From assembly GCF_004771005.1 (NCBI RefSeq), contig NZ_RQHV01000045.1:1-64000 (forward strand): a stretch of 64,000 bases of DNA, read 5' to 3'. Under the pieces are notes generated by a model, which did not search any database, had not been told where the DNA came from, and worked only from the letters and a program-made list of their open reading frames with translations. Below, one piece after another: positions 55,441-64,000 of the stretch. Position 1 is the stretch's first letter; each line of letters begins with the position of its first letter. This DNA comes from Leptospira ilyithenensis. Its GTDB lineage: Bacteria; Spirochaetota; Leptospiria; Leptospirales; Leptospiraceae. The translations under genes and the position numbers were made by a program.

Positions 55441-56531
55441 AAATTCTGTTCCGCAAGCGGGTATGAGCCGAGAATTTTAAACGAAGAACATTCTTTTTCA
55501 GTCTCTTTTAACAATTCTTTGATTTTTGGATCGTCTTTATGACCGAGAAAGTCTATGAAAAAATTATACTCCCAAAGGTTGCGTTTCAACGGTCTTGATT
55601 CAATCTTCGACATGTTAACGGATAGTTCATGGAACTTCTGTAAGATGGTATACAAGGCTCCGGTTTTATTCGGAACGGAAAAAACGAGTGAAGTTTTATC
55701 TTTTCCGGTTCTAGGACATTCCGTTTTTCCGATCACAAGAAAACGAGTAGTATTTCCGGAAAAGTCTTCGATACCGTCATGTATCACCTGCAGACCGTAG
55801 ATTTCCGCCGCAACATTCGATGCAATTGCCGCTCCGTCTTTTTTTTCAGATACCAGTTTTGCCGCCATCGCAGTGGAAGAAGTTTCTATGATTTCCGCAT
55901 GAGATAAGTTTGCTGAGATCCAATTGCGGCATTGTTCGTTGCCAATTCGAATTCCGTAGATTTTTTTGATCTTTGTAAGATCGGTCTCAAAGCCCAAAAG
56001 AGAAAAGCGGATTCTTTGGTATAACTCGGAGTAGATGGTTACATCCGAATCCAAGAGCATATCCAAAGTGGAACTCACCTGCCCTTCCGTGGAATTTTCA
56101 ACAGGCACGACTCCGTAATCTATTTTGCCGGAAGCTGTGGAACGAAATACATCGGGAATGGTGGGCATACCGACGCTAGTCAATGTGGTTCCGAATTTGG
56201 ATCGTAATGCTTCGTGGGAAAAAGAACCTTCCGGGCCCAAATAACCAATTTCTAACGGATGTTCTAAGGCAATTGTCCCGGACATGATCTCACGGTATAT
56301 TGCCCGAATTACGGATGCGGGAAGAGGTCCTTTGGATTTGCCTGAAACTTTTTCGTAAACTTCTCTTTCCCGATCGGGTCTGTAAATAGGATCGCTTGAA
56401 TTTCTTTTGATACGTCCGATCTCGGAAGCAAACTCAGCCCGTTTTTGAATGAGATCAATGATATTTTCATCCAAAGAATCAATTTGAATTCTAAGTTTTT
56501 TTAAATTTTCTTCCGTGGAACTCATAATCAT
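55437..56531 (-). CDS. pheA: Bifunctional chorismate mutase/prephenate dehydratase
   Basis: A 364-residue protein. A chorismate mutase domain at about 5-90 (LRIQIDSLDENIIDLIQKRA, IYRPDREREVY) is followed by a prephenate dehydratase domain (GYLGPEGSFSHEA near 97, VVPVENSTEGQV near 140, the catalytic TTRFLVIG) and a C-terminal ACT-type regulatory region (KTSLVFSVPNKTGALYTIL, SRPLKRNLWEYNFFIDF) for phenylalanine feedback. It forms phenylpyruvate from chorismate. It overlaps scpB and tyrA by four bases each, so both aromatic branches are co-expressed. Confidence 0.95.
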   Translation of the reverse strand: MIMSSTEENLKKLRIQIDSLDENIIDLIQKRAEFASEIGRIKRNSSDPIYRPDREREVYEKVSGKSKGPLPASVIRAIYREIMSGTIALEHPLEIGYLGPEGSFSHEALRSKFGTTLTSVGMPTIPDVFRSTASGKIDYGVVPVENSTEGQVSSTLDMLLDSDVTIYSELYQRIRFSLLGFETDLTKIKKIYGIRIGNEQCRNWISANLSHAEIIETSSTAMAAKLVSEKKDGAAIASNVAAEIYGLQVIHDGIEDFSGNTTRFLVIGKTECPRTGKDKTSLVFSVPNKTGALYTILQKFHELSVNMSKIESRPLKRNLWEYNFFIDFLGHKDDPKIKELLKETEKECSSFKILGSYPLAEQNL

Positions 56532-57214
56532 TTATCCTCTAAAACTTCGGAGGGGCCGGTAGTCGATTCCTTAGTCTCGGGTTCATCGTGAATCTGCAAC
56601 TCCTCAGGCAATAGTTTCGTATCAAAATCAGGATTCAATTCGTCTCCGTCTTCCGTAATCGATATCGTCTCGGGATTGAAATCTTCGAATTTTAATTCTT
56701 TCACTTCCACAGGTGTCGGGAGATCTGCAAGTTTGCTAAGCCCGAAATGCAATAAAAAATCATTTGTAGTCCCGTACAAAGTAGGTCTACCGGGAACTTC
56801 TTTTTGCCCTACAGCTTTGACCAGTTTTTTGGAAATAAGACTTGCTACCATGGCACGGGATGATACTCCCCTAATATCGTCTAACTCAGTCAAGGTGATA
56901 GGTTGTTTATAGGCGACTATCGCCAAGGTATCGAGAGTTCCCCTGGACAAGGTCTCTCGTTTTTTATCTTTAAATATATTGGAAAGTACTTCGGAATACA
57001 ATTGATTGGTAATGAACTGATACCCGCCTGCAATTTCACGTAATAAAAATCCACCCTCTTTTTCCTGGTAGTCCAAAATCAATTCATCCAATAACTCCCG
57101 AGCCTCTGTCTTTTCTATCCCGGAGGATTTGGCAAGTGAGGAAAGTTTGATCGGTTCGGAGGATAAAAAGAGAAGAGCCTCAAGCAGGCCTTTGATATAT
57201 TTACGATCTTCCAA
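56528..57214 (-). CDS. scpB: Segregation and condensation protein ScpB
   Basis: A 228-residue ScpB, the winged-helix partner of ScpA in the SMC condensin complex. Blocks: LLEALLFLSSEPIKLSSLAK at the start, GGYQFITNQLYSEVL near 63, TLDTLAIVAYKQPITLTELD near 92 and SKKLVKAVGQKEVPGRPTLY near 128. The C-terminal 60 residues are acidic and poorly conserved. It follows scpA after three bases. Confidence 0.94.
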   Translation of the reverse strand: MEDRKYIKGLLEALLFLSSEPIKLSSLAKSSGIEKTEARELLDELILDYQEKEGGFLLREIAGGYQFITNQLYSEVLSNIFKDKKRETLSRGTLDTLAIVAYKQPITLTELDDIRGVSSRAMVASLISKKLVKAVGQKEVPGRPTLYGTTNDFLLHFGLSKLADLPTPVEVKELKFEDFNPETISITEDGDELNPDFDTKLLPEELQIHDEPETKESTTGPSEVLEDK

Positions 57215-57217
57215 GAC

Positions 57218-57964
57218 TTAAGCAACCCGAATGATTTTGATTTCGCCGAATACTTTATGTTGTACAACCTTACAAATCCGAATCTTTACTGTTTCAAGTA
57301 CTGCTAAAAATCCGGCTACGACTTCCTTTTTGTCGGGTGTGGCAGAAGAAAAAATATCCGCAAAATGAATTTCACCTTTTTCATCTAACAATCGTTGCAA
57401 GTATTCCATTTTATCTTCTACTGAAAATTGACCATGGCCTTCGAACATAGGAACTTCCTCTTCGTTGGAAGATTCTTTTTCCAAGATGGAGTTGAATGCT
57501 GATATCAAATCAACAAGACTTACATCCAACCAGGATTCTTCTTCTTCCAAAACCTGATTGGTTTCGCGAGTAAACATACCAGCCGTTAAACGATCTATTT
57601 CGGCGAGTTTTCTTCCTGCGATTTGAAATTTTTTATGTTCTAGTAGTTTATCCACCAATTCCTTTGGCAGAGGAGGATCGTAGTCTTCTTCTTCGAAACC
57701 AGGATCGGGTAAGAGTGCTTTGGATTTCAGATACACTAAATGAGCTGCCATTACGGCAAACTCGGAGGAAAGTTCAATCGAAAGAGATTGGCTAGTTCTT
57801 AAAAATTGAATGAAATCCGAAGTGATGCGAGAGAGAGAAATCTCAAAAATATCTACCTTATAACTATCAATTAAAGTCCAAAGAACGTTGATCGGCCCTT
57901 CGGTCAATCCTCCGTCCTGATTATTCCAACGGACTACAAATGATTGTTCCTGGTCTTTGGTCAC
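57218..57964 (-). CDS. scpA: Segregation and condensation protein ScpA
   Basis: A 248-residue kleisin ScpA that bridges the SMC heads. N-terminal block GPINVLWTLIDSYKVDIFEI, middle AVMAAHLVYLKSKALLPDP near 68 and C-terminal winged-helix VVAGFLAVLETVKIRICKV are all visible. It comes five bases after cheY. Condensin genes in a chemotaxis operon are unusual and may reflect the compact genome. Confidence 0.94.
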   Translation of the reverse strand: MTKDQEQSFVVRWNNQDGGLTEGPINVLWTLIDSYKVDIFEISLSRITSDFIQFLRTSQSLSIELSSEFAVMAAHLVYLKSKALLPDPGFEEEDYDPPLPKELVDKLLEHKKFQIAGRKLAEIDRLTAGMFTRETNQVLEEEESWLDVSLVDLISAFNSILEKESSNEEEVPMFEGHGQFSVEDKMEYLQRLLDEKGEIHFADIFSSATPDKKEVVAGFLAVLETVKIRICKVVQHKVFGEIKIIRVA

Positions 57965-57969
57965 CGAAA

Positions 57970-58332
57970 CTAAATACCTAATGCTTTTGCGGCAGCCTGT
58001 TGCAATCTTTCCGGAGGAAAAGGTTTCACTACGAAATCTTTTACGCCCATTTTGATCGCTTTTGCCAAAAGGTCTTCCTGACCGAGAGCGGTTACCATGA
58101 TGATCTTTGCCGCAGAATCGAATTTAATGATCTCTTTAGTAGCTTCGATTCCGTCTTTTTCGCGCATAGTGATATCCATCGTTACCAAATCAGGTTTCAA
58201 ACTTTTATACTGTTCAACCGCAATATTGCCGTTTTCAGCTTCACCAACGATCTCGTGTCCAGCGCCAACCAATGCGTCTTTAACAAGTGTTCGCATAAAT
58301 TTCGCATCGTCTACTACTAATATTCTCGCCAT
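57970..58332 (-). CDS. cheY: Chemotaxis response regulator CheY
   Basis: A 120-residue single receiver. The acidic pair Asp8-Asp9, phospho-acceptor Asp53 in LVTMDITM, the Thr in MVTALGQ and the Lys in VKPFPPER are the full active site. As CheY it would carry the signal from CheA to the motor switch. Gene order after cheB with a one-base gap supports the role. Confidence 0.93.
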   Translation of the reverse strand: MARILVVDDAKFMRTLVKDALVGAGHEIVGEAENGNIAVEQYKSLKPDLVTMDITMREKDGIEATKEIIKFDSAAKIIMVTALGQEDLLAKAIKMGVKDFVVKPFPPERLQQAAAKALGI

Positions 58333-58333
58333 C

Positions 58334-59410
58334 TCAATTCCCTCTCGTTTTCAATATTTCTATCATTTTTGGAACAATATCATCCAAAGGTAAAACCAAA
58401 TCAATTCCTCCGAGTTCAACTGCAACCCGGTTCATTCCATAAACAACGGAAGAAGCTTCGTCTTGTGCAAGAGTCACTCCTCCTTGGTTATGAATATTGG
58501 TAATGGATTGAGAGCCGTCTCTTCCCATACCAGTCATTATAACAGACAATAGGTGGTTCCCGCCGTAAACCTCGGACATTGAATTAAACAAAACTTCGAT
58601 GGAAGGTCTATGTCCATTTACAGTTGTGGTTTGTTCTAGTTCGATTACTTTGGAACCATTTTTCGAGACTACTTTCATTTGGTAGTCTCCCGGAGCAATG
58701 TAAGCCTTTCCCGGCTCAACAACATCTCCATTTTCCGCTTCTTTTACGCTTATTTTACTCAGTGAATTCAGGCGTTCCGCAAATGCTTTAGTGAACCCGG
58801 GAGGCATATGTTGGACTACCAAAATAGGCTTCGAAAAGTCCGCAGGGATCGCACTGAAAAGAGCTTGAAGTGCCTTAGGTCCTCCCGTAGAAGTCCCTAT
58901 TCCGATAGCCTGAACTGAGACTGGTTTTTGAAAACTTTTATTTATCGGTGTAGGAGAAGAAGGCCGAGCGATTTTCTCCGAAGGCTTTGCAAGCGGAAGA
59001 CTTAACTTAGAGTCCAGGTAACCTTTTATCTTCCCTGCGAGCACCTCTGCGATTTCTTCCGGGGAAAATTGGTTTCCACTGGAAGGTTTAGGAACAAAAT
59101 CGATGGCCCCAAGCTCCAAAGCGCGGAAAGTGGCATCCGCACCATGTTGAGTCAAAACGGAAAGCATTATCACTGCCGTTGGAAGCCTCTTCTTTTTGAT
59201 CTCTGCAAGTGCGGAAAGACCATCCATAATCGGCATTTCAATATCTAAGATGATAAAATCGGGGCGTAGTTTTTCCGCAAGTTCCACACAATCGACACCA
59301 GTCTTTCCAGTGGCGATAATTTGAAACCCTTCCTTCTTTTCGAGAACATCACTCAGGATATTTCTCACAAGCATGGAATCATCAACGATTACAATTTTCG
59401 GAGAATTCAT
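58334..59410 (-). CDS. cheB: Chemotaxis protein-glutamate methylesterase CheB
   Basis: A 358-residue protein: receiver domain 1-125 with phospho-acceptor Asp56 (IILDIEMP), a linker, and a methylesterase domain with the Ser in GTSTGGPKAL near 173, the His in VVQHMPPGFT near 199 and the Asp in MTGMGRDGSQ near 295. It removes methyl groups from chemoreceptors. It starts at the last base of cheA and shares its frame shift, so they are coupled. Confidence 0.96.
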   Translation of the reverse strand: MNSPKIVIVDDSMLVRNILSDVLEKKEGFQIIATGKTGVDCVELAEKLRPDFIILDIEMPIMDGLSALAEIKKKRLPTAVIMLSVLTQHGADATFRALELGAIDFVPKPSSGNQFSPEEIAEVLAGKIKGYLDSKLSLPLAKPSEKIARPSSPTPINKSFQKPVSVQAIGIGTSTGGPKALQALFSAIPADFSKPILVVQHMPPGFTKAFAERLNSLSKISVKEAENGDVVEPGKAYIAPGDYQMKVVSKNGSKVIELEQTTTVNGHRPSIEVLFNSMSEVYGGNHLLSVIMTGMGRDGSQSITNIHNQGGVTLAQDEASSVVYGMNRVAVELGGIDLVLPLDDIVPKMIEILKTRGN

Positions 59411-62400
59411 TAGGATTTCTGAATTAACTCAACCAACTCATCGAAGTCAGGAAGAAAAACCAAAACACCCAAGAGATTGCTTCCTTGGTGATTGAATTCA
59501 GTGTGCATTGATAAGAATTTGGTTCTTTCCGGTTTTACGATATCAATTACATTCAAAAAACTTCCTGTAATCATTTCTGGAACGGAAGGCAGGATTTCCT
59601 TTTTCATTTTATTTGATAATGAATTCATCACACTGGAACAAACGATATTCGATATTTCGGACAATACGGAAACCATATCTTCGGACAATACTTTGGAGTT
59701 TTCCGAAGTATAACGGGCCTCAGCCGATCCGAGTAATTCCTTGGCAATTTCCACTCCGTTTTCTTCCGAAAACATCATCAGAAGATTTCCATTTAGATCT
59801 CCGTTCATGCGGATTTTAACACCAAAGAAATCATCATTGGAAAAACGAAATTCACGGGCAAGACCCTCTCTATCCGTAAGAATGATTTCAGGTATGAATA
59901 ACTCAACTTCCTTGCCAACCAGCTGGGAAAGTACCACACCTGCGTTCATCATACCGGTATTCACAATGTTTTCCAGTTTTTTAATATCCTTTGTCGACAT
60001 GAGTTGGGATATATCTCTGGAACTGGTAGAAGTAACTTGTTGAAGTCTGGCTTCCTTTTGTTCCACAAACCCTTTTATGATTTGTGCAGCCTGGTCTCTT
60101 TCTTTGGAAGTAGTGGCATCTAACCTTGCTTTATCGGAAAGTCTATGCACTTCTTCTTCTTTATGAGGATCAATTGCCAATTCGGAAGTCGGTTTTCCTG
60201 ATGTTTCCGTAACTGCGGTAATCGTAGATCCGTTTCCGTTTGTATAAGTTTGAGATTCGGACGAAGTGACTTTTTTGTTTACAGTGACTTCTTCGGAAAA
60301 GATTTCTTCCTTAGGAACGATCAAATGTTTCTCACTTCTAGATCTGTCTTTTTTCAGTCTTGTTTTTTCTTTGGAACGTAGTTCCATCAACTTAGCATTG
60401 TACGCGTTAGTGGAAAGTCTGGATTTGAATACAAGATCGGATTCGCTCATCTCCAAGGATCTGATGGAAGAAGAACGTTTCATCATTTCTCCCACTGCAG
60501 TAGAACTTTCTTCCCTACCGATTTTATCCGCTGCAATCTCGACGAGGCCAGGAATATCCAATACAAGTATAATGGTTCCGTCTCCCATAATGGTTGCACC
60601 GGTTAACCCTTGTACATCCTTGTAGTTTTTACCCAAAGACTTGATCACAGTTTCATGTTTGCCGATCAAATCATCTACGATAAACCCCAGCTTTCTTGTT
60701 TTATAATTTACGATAACAACGGGAACTTCCGTTAATTCGTTTCTACCCGCAAGTCCCAAGATTCGGTTCAGGCGGTAAATCGGCAATACTTCCCCTCGCA
60801 GGTTGATGATTTCATGGCCTTCCAAGGTTGTGATTTGATCCACATTCACTTTGATTGTTTCGGATACTTCCGATAGAGGGAATGCGTAAACTTCTTCTTC
60901 CATTGTGACAAGAATAGAAGGAATGATGGCAAGTGCCTGTGGGAAGGAAAGAGTAAAGGCGGAACCTTTGCCTTCTTCAGAATGGATCAGTATCTTTCCT
61001 TTAAACTCTTCAATGAGTTTATTGACCACATTCATTCCTACACCACGCCCTGAAATATCGGACACTTTGTCCGCAGTGGAAAATCCCGGTGCAAAAATAA
61101 ACTGGTAGATTTCGGATTCCGTTAGGTCTCCCGCATCCGACTCGGACACAAGTCCTCTTTCGATTGCCTTCTTTAGAATTTTTTCTTTGTTTAAACCTTT
61201 TCCGTCATCTCTGATTTCCACAAGAATATTGGAGCCGCCTTGGTAAGCGTTGAGCTCAACAATTCCTTCTTCCGATTTGCCCGCAGCCTTTCTGTCCTTT
61301 GGATTTTCAATTCCATGATCTACCGAGTTACGGATCAAATGGATCAAAGGCTCTCCGATGGCATCGATTACTTTTTTATCAAGTTCAGTGTTTTCACCCC
61401 GCAAAACAAGATTTACCTGTTTGCCTGTTTCCAACGAAAGATCACGAACGAGTCTAGTGAAACGATTGAATACCGATCCGATCGGAACCATACGAATATT
61501 CATAATTCCGGTTTGAAGATCTTTGGAAATCCGATTGATTTGATCGATTTTGCCTTTAAGTTCGTTGAATAAGGAATCCTCACCGAATTGAGTTACAAGA
61601 TCATCGTAGATTTTTTGAAAGCCTGAGTTGGTGATAACCAATTCGCCCACATTATTCATCAGTTGATCCAGTTTGTCAGAGGAAACTTTGATCGTGCGCA
61701 TGATAACTTTCGAATCGGAGACCGCCTTTTCAAAGTTATTGGCTGAGCCGGATTGACCGTTCGGCACGAGTTTCGTTTCCGATCGGGCAATTTTTTCTTC
61801 TACTGCCACAGGCAATGCCTCCATTTCAGAGACTGGGGGCGTAATCGCTACCACGGATAAAACCTCAACCATATCAATATTGCAAAGAGCGAATAATTCA
61901 TCTTTTGACTGTTGGGTAACGGTAACGAAACTCAAAGAGAGTCCGCCTTCTCCCCTATCCAAAGCCTCTTCTTCAGGAGCGGAAACAATCACAGTACCGA
62001 CTTGTTTCACCGCCTGGAGGATCAGTAACAGCCGCAAGTTTTGCATCGGAGTATCTGTCTTTAATTGCAAGTTCACTTGATAGATAAGAGAACCGGGAGT
62101 TTCGCTCAAGATACCTTTGATATCGCTCCAGTCTTCATCGCTTAAATCCAAACTTTTCACCACTGGTGCCGGAGTTTGTGGTTTGGGACTTGCGGCTTCG
62201 GTCTTTTTTTCGGAAGGAGGAGAAATCTCTCCTTTCGGAGAATGGTCATTTTCATAATCCATTAACTTTTGGATCATGGAAGTGAACGGAGTTTCAACTT
62301 TCACTCCATGAGCAACACTTTCAATCACATGTTTGATCAAATCAAAACACTCGAACAAAAGATTAACAAGAGTTACGTTGATCTCAAGAGAACCTTCTCT

Positions 62401-62628
62401 GATCTTTTGAAGCAGGTTTTCCATTTTATGAGAGAGATCGGAAAGGTTATAAAGCCCGACAAATGCAGAGGAACTTTTTAAGGAATGAGCTGCTCTAAAA
62501 ATATCATTAATGATTTCCGGATTGCTATGATCTTTTTCCAATCGGACCAAATTTGCGTTCAGTTCTTCGATCTGGTCTTCCGATTCTTCGAGAAAAACTT
62601 CTGTGTATTCGCCAAGGATTCCTGCCAC
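59410..62628 (-). CDS. cheA: Chemotaxis histidine kinase CheA with a fused CheC-like phosphatase domain
   Basis: A 1072-residue protein, longer than a usual CheA (about 650-750). It starts at GTG 62628, with GGGAGG eight bases before it. P1 has His48 in RAAHSLKSSS; a P2-like linker follows; P3 starts near 310; the kinase core has HLIRNSVDHGIE, DDGKGLN and GRGVGMNVV; P5 is CheW-like near 570-700. After a linker of about 180 residues comes a CheC-type domain (about 885-1072): the second active site S-x3-E-x2-N-x22-P is intact (SVLSEISN... P), and the first has Asn for Glu. It probably couples autophosphorylation to CheY-P removal. Confidence 0.95.
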   Translation of the reverse strand: MAGILGEYTEVFLEESEDQIEELNANLVRLEKDHSNPEIINDIFRAAHSLKSSSAFVGLYNLSDLSHKMENLLQKIREGSLEINVTLVNLLFECFDLIKHVIESVAHGVKVETPFTSMIQKLMDYENDHSPKGEISPPSEKKTEAASPKPQTPAPVVKSLDLSDEDWSDIKGILSETPGSLIYQVNLQLKTDTPMQNLRLLLILQAVKQVGTVIVSAPEEEALDRGEGGLSLSFVTVTQQSKDELFALCNIDMVEVLSVVAITPPVSEMEALPVAVEEKIARSETKLVPNGQSGSANNFEKAVSDSKVIMRTIKVSSDKLDQLMNNVGELVITNSGFQKIYDDLVTQFGEDSLFNELKGKIDQINRISKDLQTGIMNIRMVPIGSVFNRFTRLVRDLSLETGKQVNLVLRGENTELDKKVIDAIGEPLIHLIRNSVDHGIENPKDRKAAGKSEEGIVELNAYQGGSNILVEIRDDGKGLNKEKILKKAIERGLVSESDAGDLTESEIYQFIFAPGFSTADKVSDISGRGVGMNVVNKLIEEFKGKILIHSEEGKGSAFTLSFPQALAIIPSILVTMEEEVYAFPLSEVSETIKVNVDQITTLEGHEIINLRGEVLPIYRLNRILGLAGRNELTEVPVVIVNYKTRKLGFIVDDLIGKHETVIKSLGKNYKDVQGLTGATIMGDGTIILVLDIPGLVEIAADKIGREESSTAVGEMMKRSSSIRSLEMSESDLVFKSRLSTNAYNAKLMELRSKEKTRLKKDRSRSEKHLIVPKEEIFSEEVTVNKKVTSSESQTYTNGNGSTITAVTETSGKPTSELAIDPHKEEEVHRLSDKARLDATTSKERDQAAQIIKGFVEQKEARLQQVTSTSSRDISQLMSTKDIKKLENIVNTGMMNAGVVLSQLVGKEVELFIPEIILTDREGLAREFRFSNDDFFGVKIRMNGDLNGNLLMMFSEENGVEIAKELLGSAEARYTSENSKVLSEDMVSVLSEISNIVCSSVMNSLSNKMKKEILPSVPEMITGSFLNVIDIVKPERTKFLSMHTEFNHQGSNLLGVLVFLPDFDELVELIQKS

Positions 62629-62643
62629 TTTTCCAACCTCCCT

Positions 62644-63147
62644 TTATTTATTTAATGCAAAAAAATCAACGATCTGTTCCAGATCCAAATTCAAAATGAG
62701 ATGTTCGTCATGACGGGATACGGATTCAACCATCTTACTATAATTAAGTGACAAATCATCGGTGGTATAGCTGATAAACTCCCGGTTTACCTTCACCACT
62801 TGTTTCACCTCGTCTACGAGGATTCCGCATCTTTTTTCATTCAACATAACAACAACTATGCGGGAAGGGGGAAATATTTCAGTGTCCGCCTGGTGGAAAT
62901 TCTTTTTAAGATCTATGATAGGAATGATTTCCCCGCGAAGGTTGATAACTCCGAGAATATGTTCGTCTACGTTAGGAATTCTTGTGATGAGTACCGGCTT
63001 GAGAATCTCATGAACAAGAAGCAACCGAATTCCAAAAAACTCTTTTTCAATTGTGAAAGTGAGAAATTGTTCGATATCCCCTAAATCGGTTTCCGCTTCC
63101 GATTTGGTTTTTTCCGCAAGTGAGGTCAGAAGTTTTTCTTGATCCAT
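62644..63147 (-). CDS. cheW: Chemotaxis coupling protein CheW
   Basis: A 167-residue adaptor that links CheA to chemoreceptors. CheW blocks: FLTFTIEKEFFGIRLLLVHEI near 28, ILGVINLRGEIIPIIDLK near 63 and CGILVDEVKQVVKV near 107. An AAGGA ribosome site is five bases before the ATG. It is 15 bases ahead of cheA. No receptor gene is in the window. Confidence 0.95.
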   Translation of the reverse strand: MDQEKLLTSLAEKTKSEAETDLGDIEQFLTFTIEKEFFGIRLLLVHEILKPVLITRIPNVDEHILGVINLRGEIIPIIDLKKNFHQADTEIFPPSRIVVVMLNEKRCGILVDEVKQVVKVNREFISYTTDDLSLNYSKMVESVSRHDEHLILNLDLEQIVDFFALNK

Positions 63148-63182
63148 AACTATCCTTATTAGTATTTATCGAACCCACCGAT

Positions 63183-63764
63183 TCAATCTAAAAATGAGTG
63201 AATGCCTGATTCTGTAATTATTTTTCCCAATTTACAATCGTGCGCTTCCGGTAAAAAGGGTACCGGAAAAAACTTAGAAAAAGTAAATCCGATGGTCTTT
63301 CCAAAAACTTCTTTGCCGGACAAAACCCGATCATAATAACCGCCGCCTCGTCCCAAACGAAACCCATCCTTATCAAAACCAAGTGAAGGAACTAAAATCA
63401 AATCCGCTTCTTCCACGGTGACCACGTCCATACCCTTCGGTTCCCAAAGCCCGAATCTCCCTTTCTCCCACTCCATAGGACGAATAAAAACCAAATCATT
63501 ATTTTGAAGTTTTGGAAAATACCACTGGGCACTATGACGAAATTCGACAAAAGAAACGGATCTTGGCAAAGGACAGGATTCGGTTATGGGCAAGACGTCC
63601 ACTTCCAAATTCAAATCCGGGACATAAGAAATGATTTTCTTTTTTCCGAAAAGTAATGGAAATAATCTTTTAATTATATTGAATTCAAGTTCTTCTCTTT
63701 GGGAAAGATTCGGCAAGTGGCTCTTCAGTCGTTTTCTTGCCTCCTCTTTAGAAAGCAGATTCAA
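63183..63764 (-). CDS. 5-formyltetrahydrofolate cyclo-ligase
   Basis: A 193-residue enzyme that recycles 5-formyl-THF to methenyl-THF with ATP. The conserved RLGRGGGYYDR motif is near residue 137, with VPSLGFDKDG before it and KEEARKRLKSHL at the start. Its start overlaps the end of zapA by four bases, a neighbourhood seen in many bacteria. 35 bases separate it from cheW, so it may be the operon's upstream part. Confidence 0.93.
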   Translation of the reverse strand: MNLLSKEEARKRLKSHLPNLSQREELEFNIIKRLFPLLFGKKKIISYVPDLNLEVDVLPITESCPLPRSVSFVEFRHSAQWYFPKLQNNDLVFIRPMEWEKGRFGLWEPKGMDVVTVEEADLILVPSLGFDKDGFRLGRGGGYYDRVLSGKEVFGKTIGFTFSKFFPVPFLPEAHDCKLGKIITESGIHSFLD

Positions 63765-64000
63765 TAAATGTCCCCGATAATCCCTTCTTCCAGAAGAGAG
63801 ATGATTTTTTTGGTTCTATCTTCGATCTCTTTTGTTTCCTCCGTGAGGATTCCCTTTTCTTTCATTTGAAAGAGTTCATCCGCCAAATTGAGTGCACAAA
63901 GAACGGCTACTTTGGTTTTGGAAGCATTCGGTAGGGAAGTAGCAATTTCTTTCAAACGCTCTTCCACAAATTCCGCAATGCTTGCTATATATTCCGGTGG
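63761..64000 (-). CDS. zapA: Cell division protein ZapA, partial (start outside the window)
   Basis: The frame is open to the window edge and codes at least 79 residues. Read from the edge it begins PPEYIASIAEFVEERLKEI and continues LPNASKTKVAVLCALNLADE, the ZapA dimer and coiled-coil pattern. ZapA bundles FtsZ filaments at the division septum. The start codon is outside the window; a GTG at 63967 is a normal internal Val codon. Confidence 0.85.
   Translation of the reverse strand, partial: PPEYIASIAEFVEERLKEIATSLPNASKTKVAVLCALNLADELFQMKEKGILTEETKEIEDRTKKIISLLEEGIIGDIY

Overview
This 64 kb window reads as chromosomal DNA of a spirochaete of the family Leptospiraceae, probably a free-living Leptospira relative. 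The reasons are a P83/100-family protein (a spirochaete family), three TRL-like small lipoproteins, many AT-biased lipoproteins with loose lipoboxes, many large sensor, phosphatase and TPR proteins, and a chemotaxis operon fused to housekeeping genes. Genes are tightly packed, frequently overlap by 1 or 4 bases, and base composition is near 40 % GC by eye. No CRISPR array, insertion sequence or prophage was seen.

Layout. 0-4.4 kb: lipB divergent from a Panacea-domain gene and panD, an exported protein, a fatty acid desaturase and a lipoprotein. 4.5-9.9 kb: a strongly signalled TRL lipoprotein gene, then a four-gene operon (DUF4105 membrane protein, lipoprotein alpha/beta hydrolase, FAD oxidoreductase with a zinc-ribbon insertion, steroid-5-alpha-reductase-like membrane enzyme) that looks like an uncharacterised lipid or isoprenoid reduction pathway. 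9.9-11.5 kb: two further TRL lipoproteins overlapping an Lgt-type lipoprotein-modifying enzyme. 11.6-16.5 kb: thioredoxin, a metallo-beta-lactamase/double cyclic-nucleotide-binding fusion and an acyl-CoA dehydrogenase. 16.5-23.2 kb (minus strand): a 7TM hybrid histidine kinase, thiC under a TPP riboswitch, a PilZ protein, a structured intergenic element and the P83/100 protein. 23.3-27.2 kb: serC, an exported protein, rpiB and a LamG-like surface protein. 27.1-35.2 kb: a ribbon-helix-helix/PIN-like pair, TPR proteins, a large membrane sensor with a degenerate GGDEF-like tail, a metalloenzyme-superfamily protein and an FN3/TPR pair. 35.2-41.4 kb: small accessory genes and a membrane SpoIIE-type phosphatase with TPRs.

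41.5-49 kb is the accessory-looking part: a SugE/Gdx exporter, a short UvrD-like helicase whose reading frame ends inside a tRNA-Val gene, an SDR with two class II aldolase-like proteins (one with its metal site lost) and a divergent TetR regulator, then an HxlR regulator flanked by an MDR oxidoreductase and another SDR. Four copies of a 17-bp inverted repeat, two in each promoter region, suggest one HxlR regulon.

49-64 kb: a polytopic membrane protein, an SGNH hydrolase/MBOAT acylation pair, LemA, and a minus-strand operon of about 10.5 kb running zapA, 5-formyl-THF cyclo-ligase, cheW, cheA (with a fused CheC-like phosphatase domain), cheB, cheY, scpA, scpB, pheA, tyrA and a NamZ-type muramidase. 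The operon thus joins division, chemotaxis, chromosome condensation, aromatic amino acid synthesis and peptidoglycan turnover.
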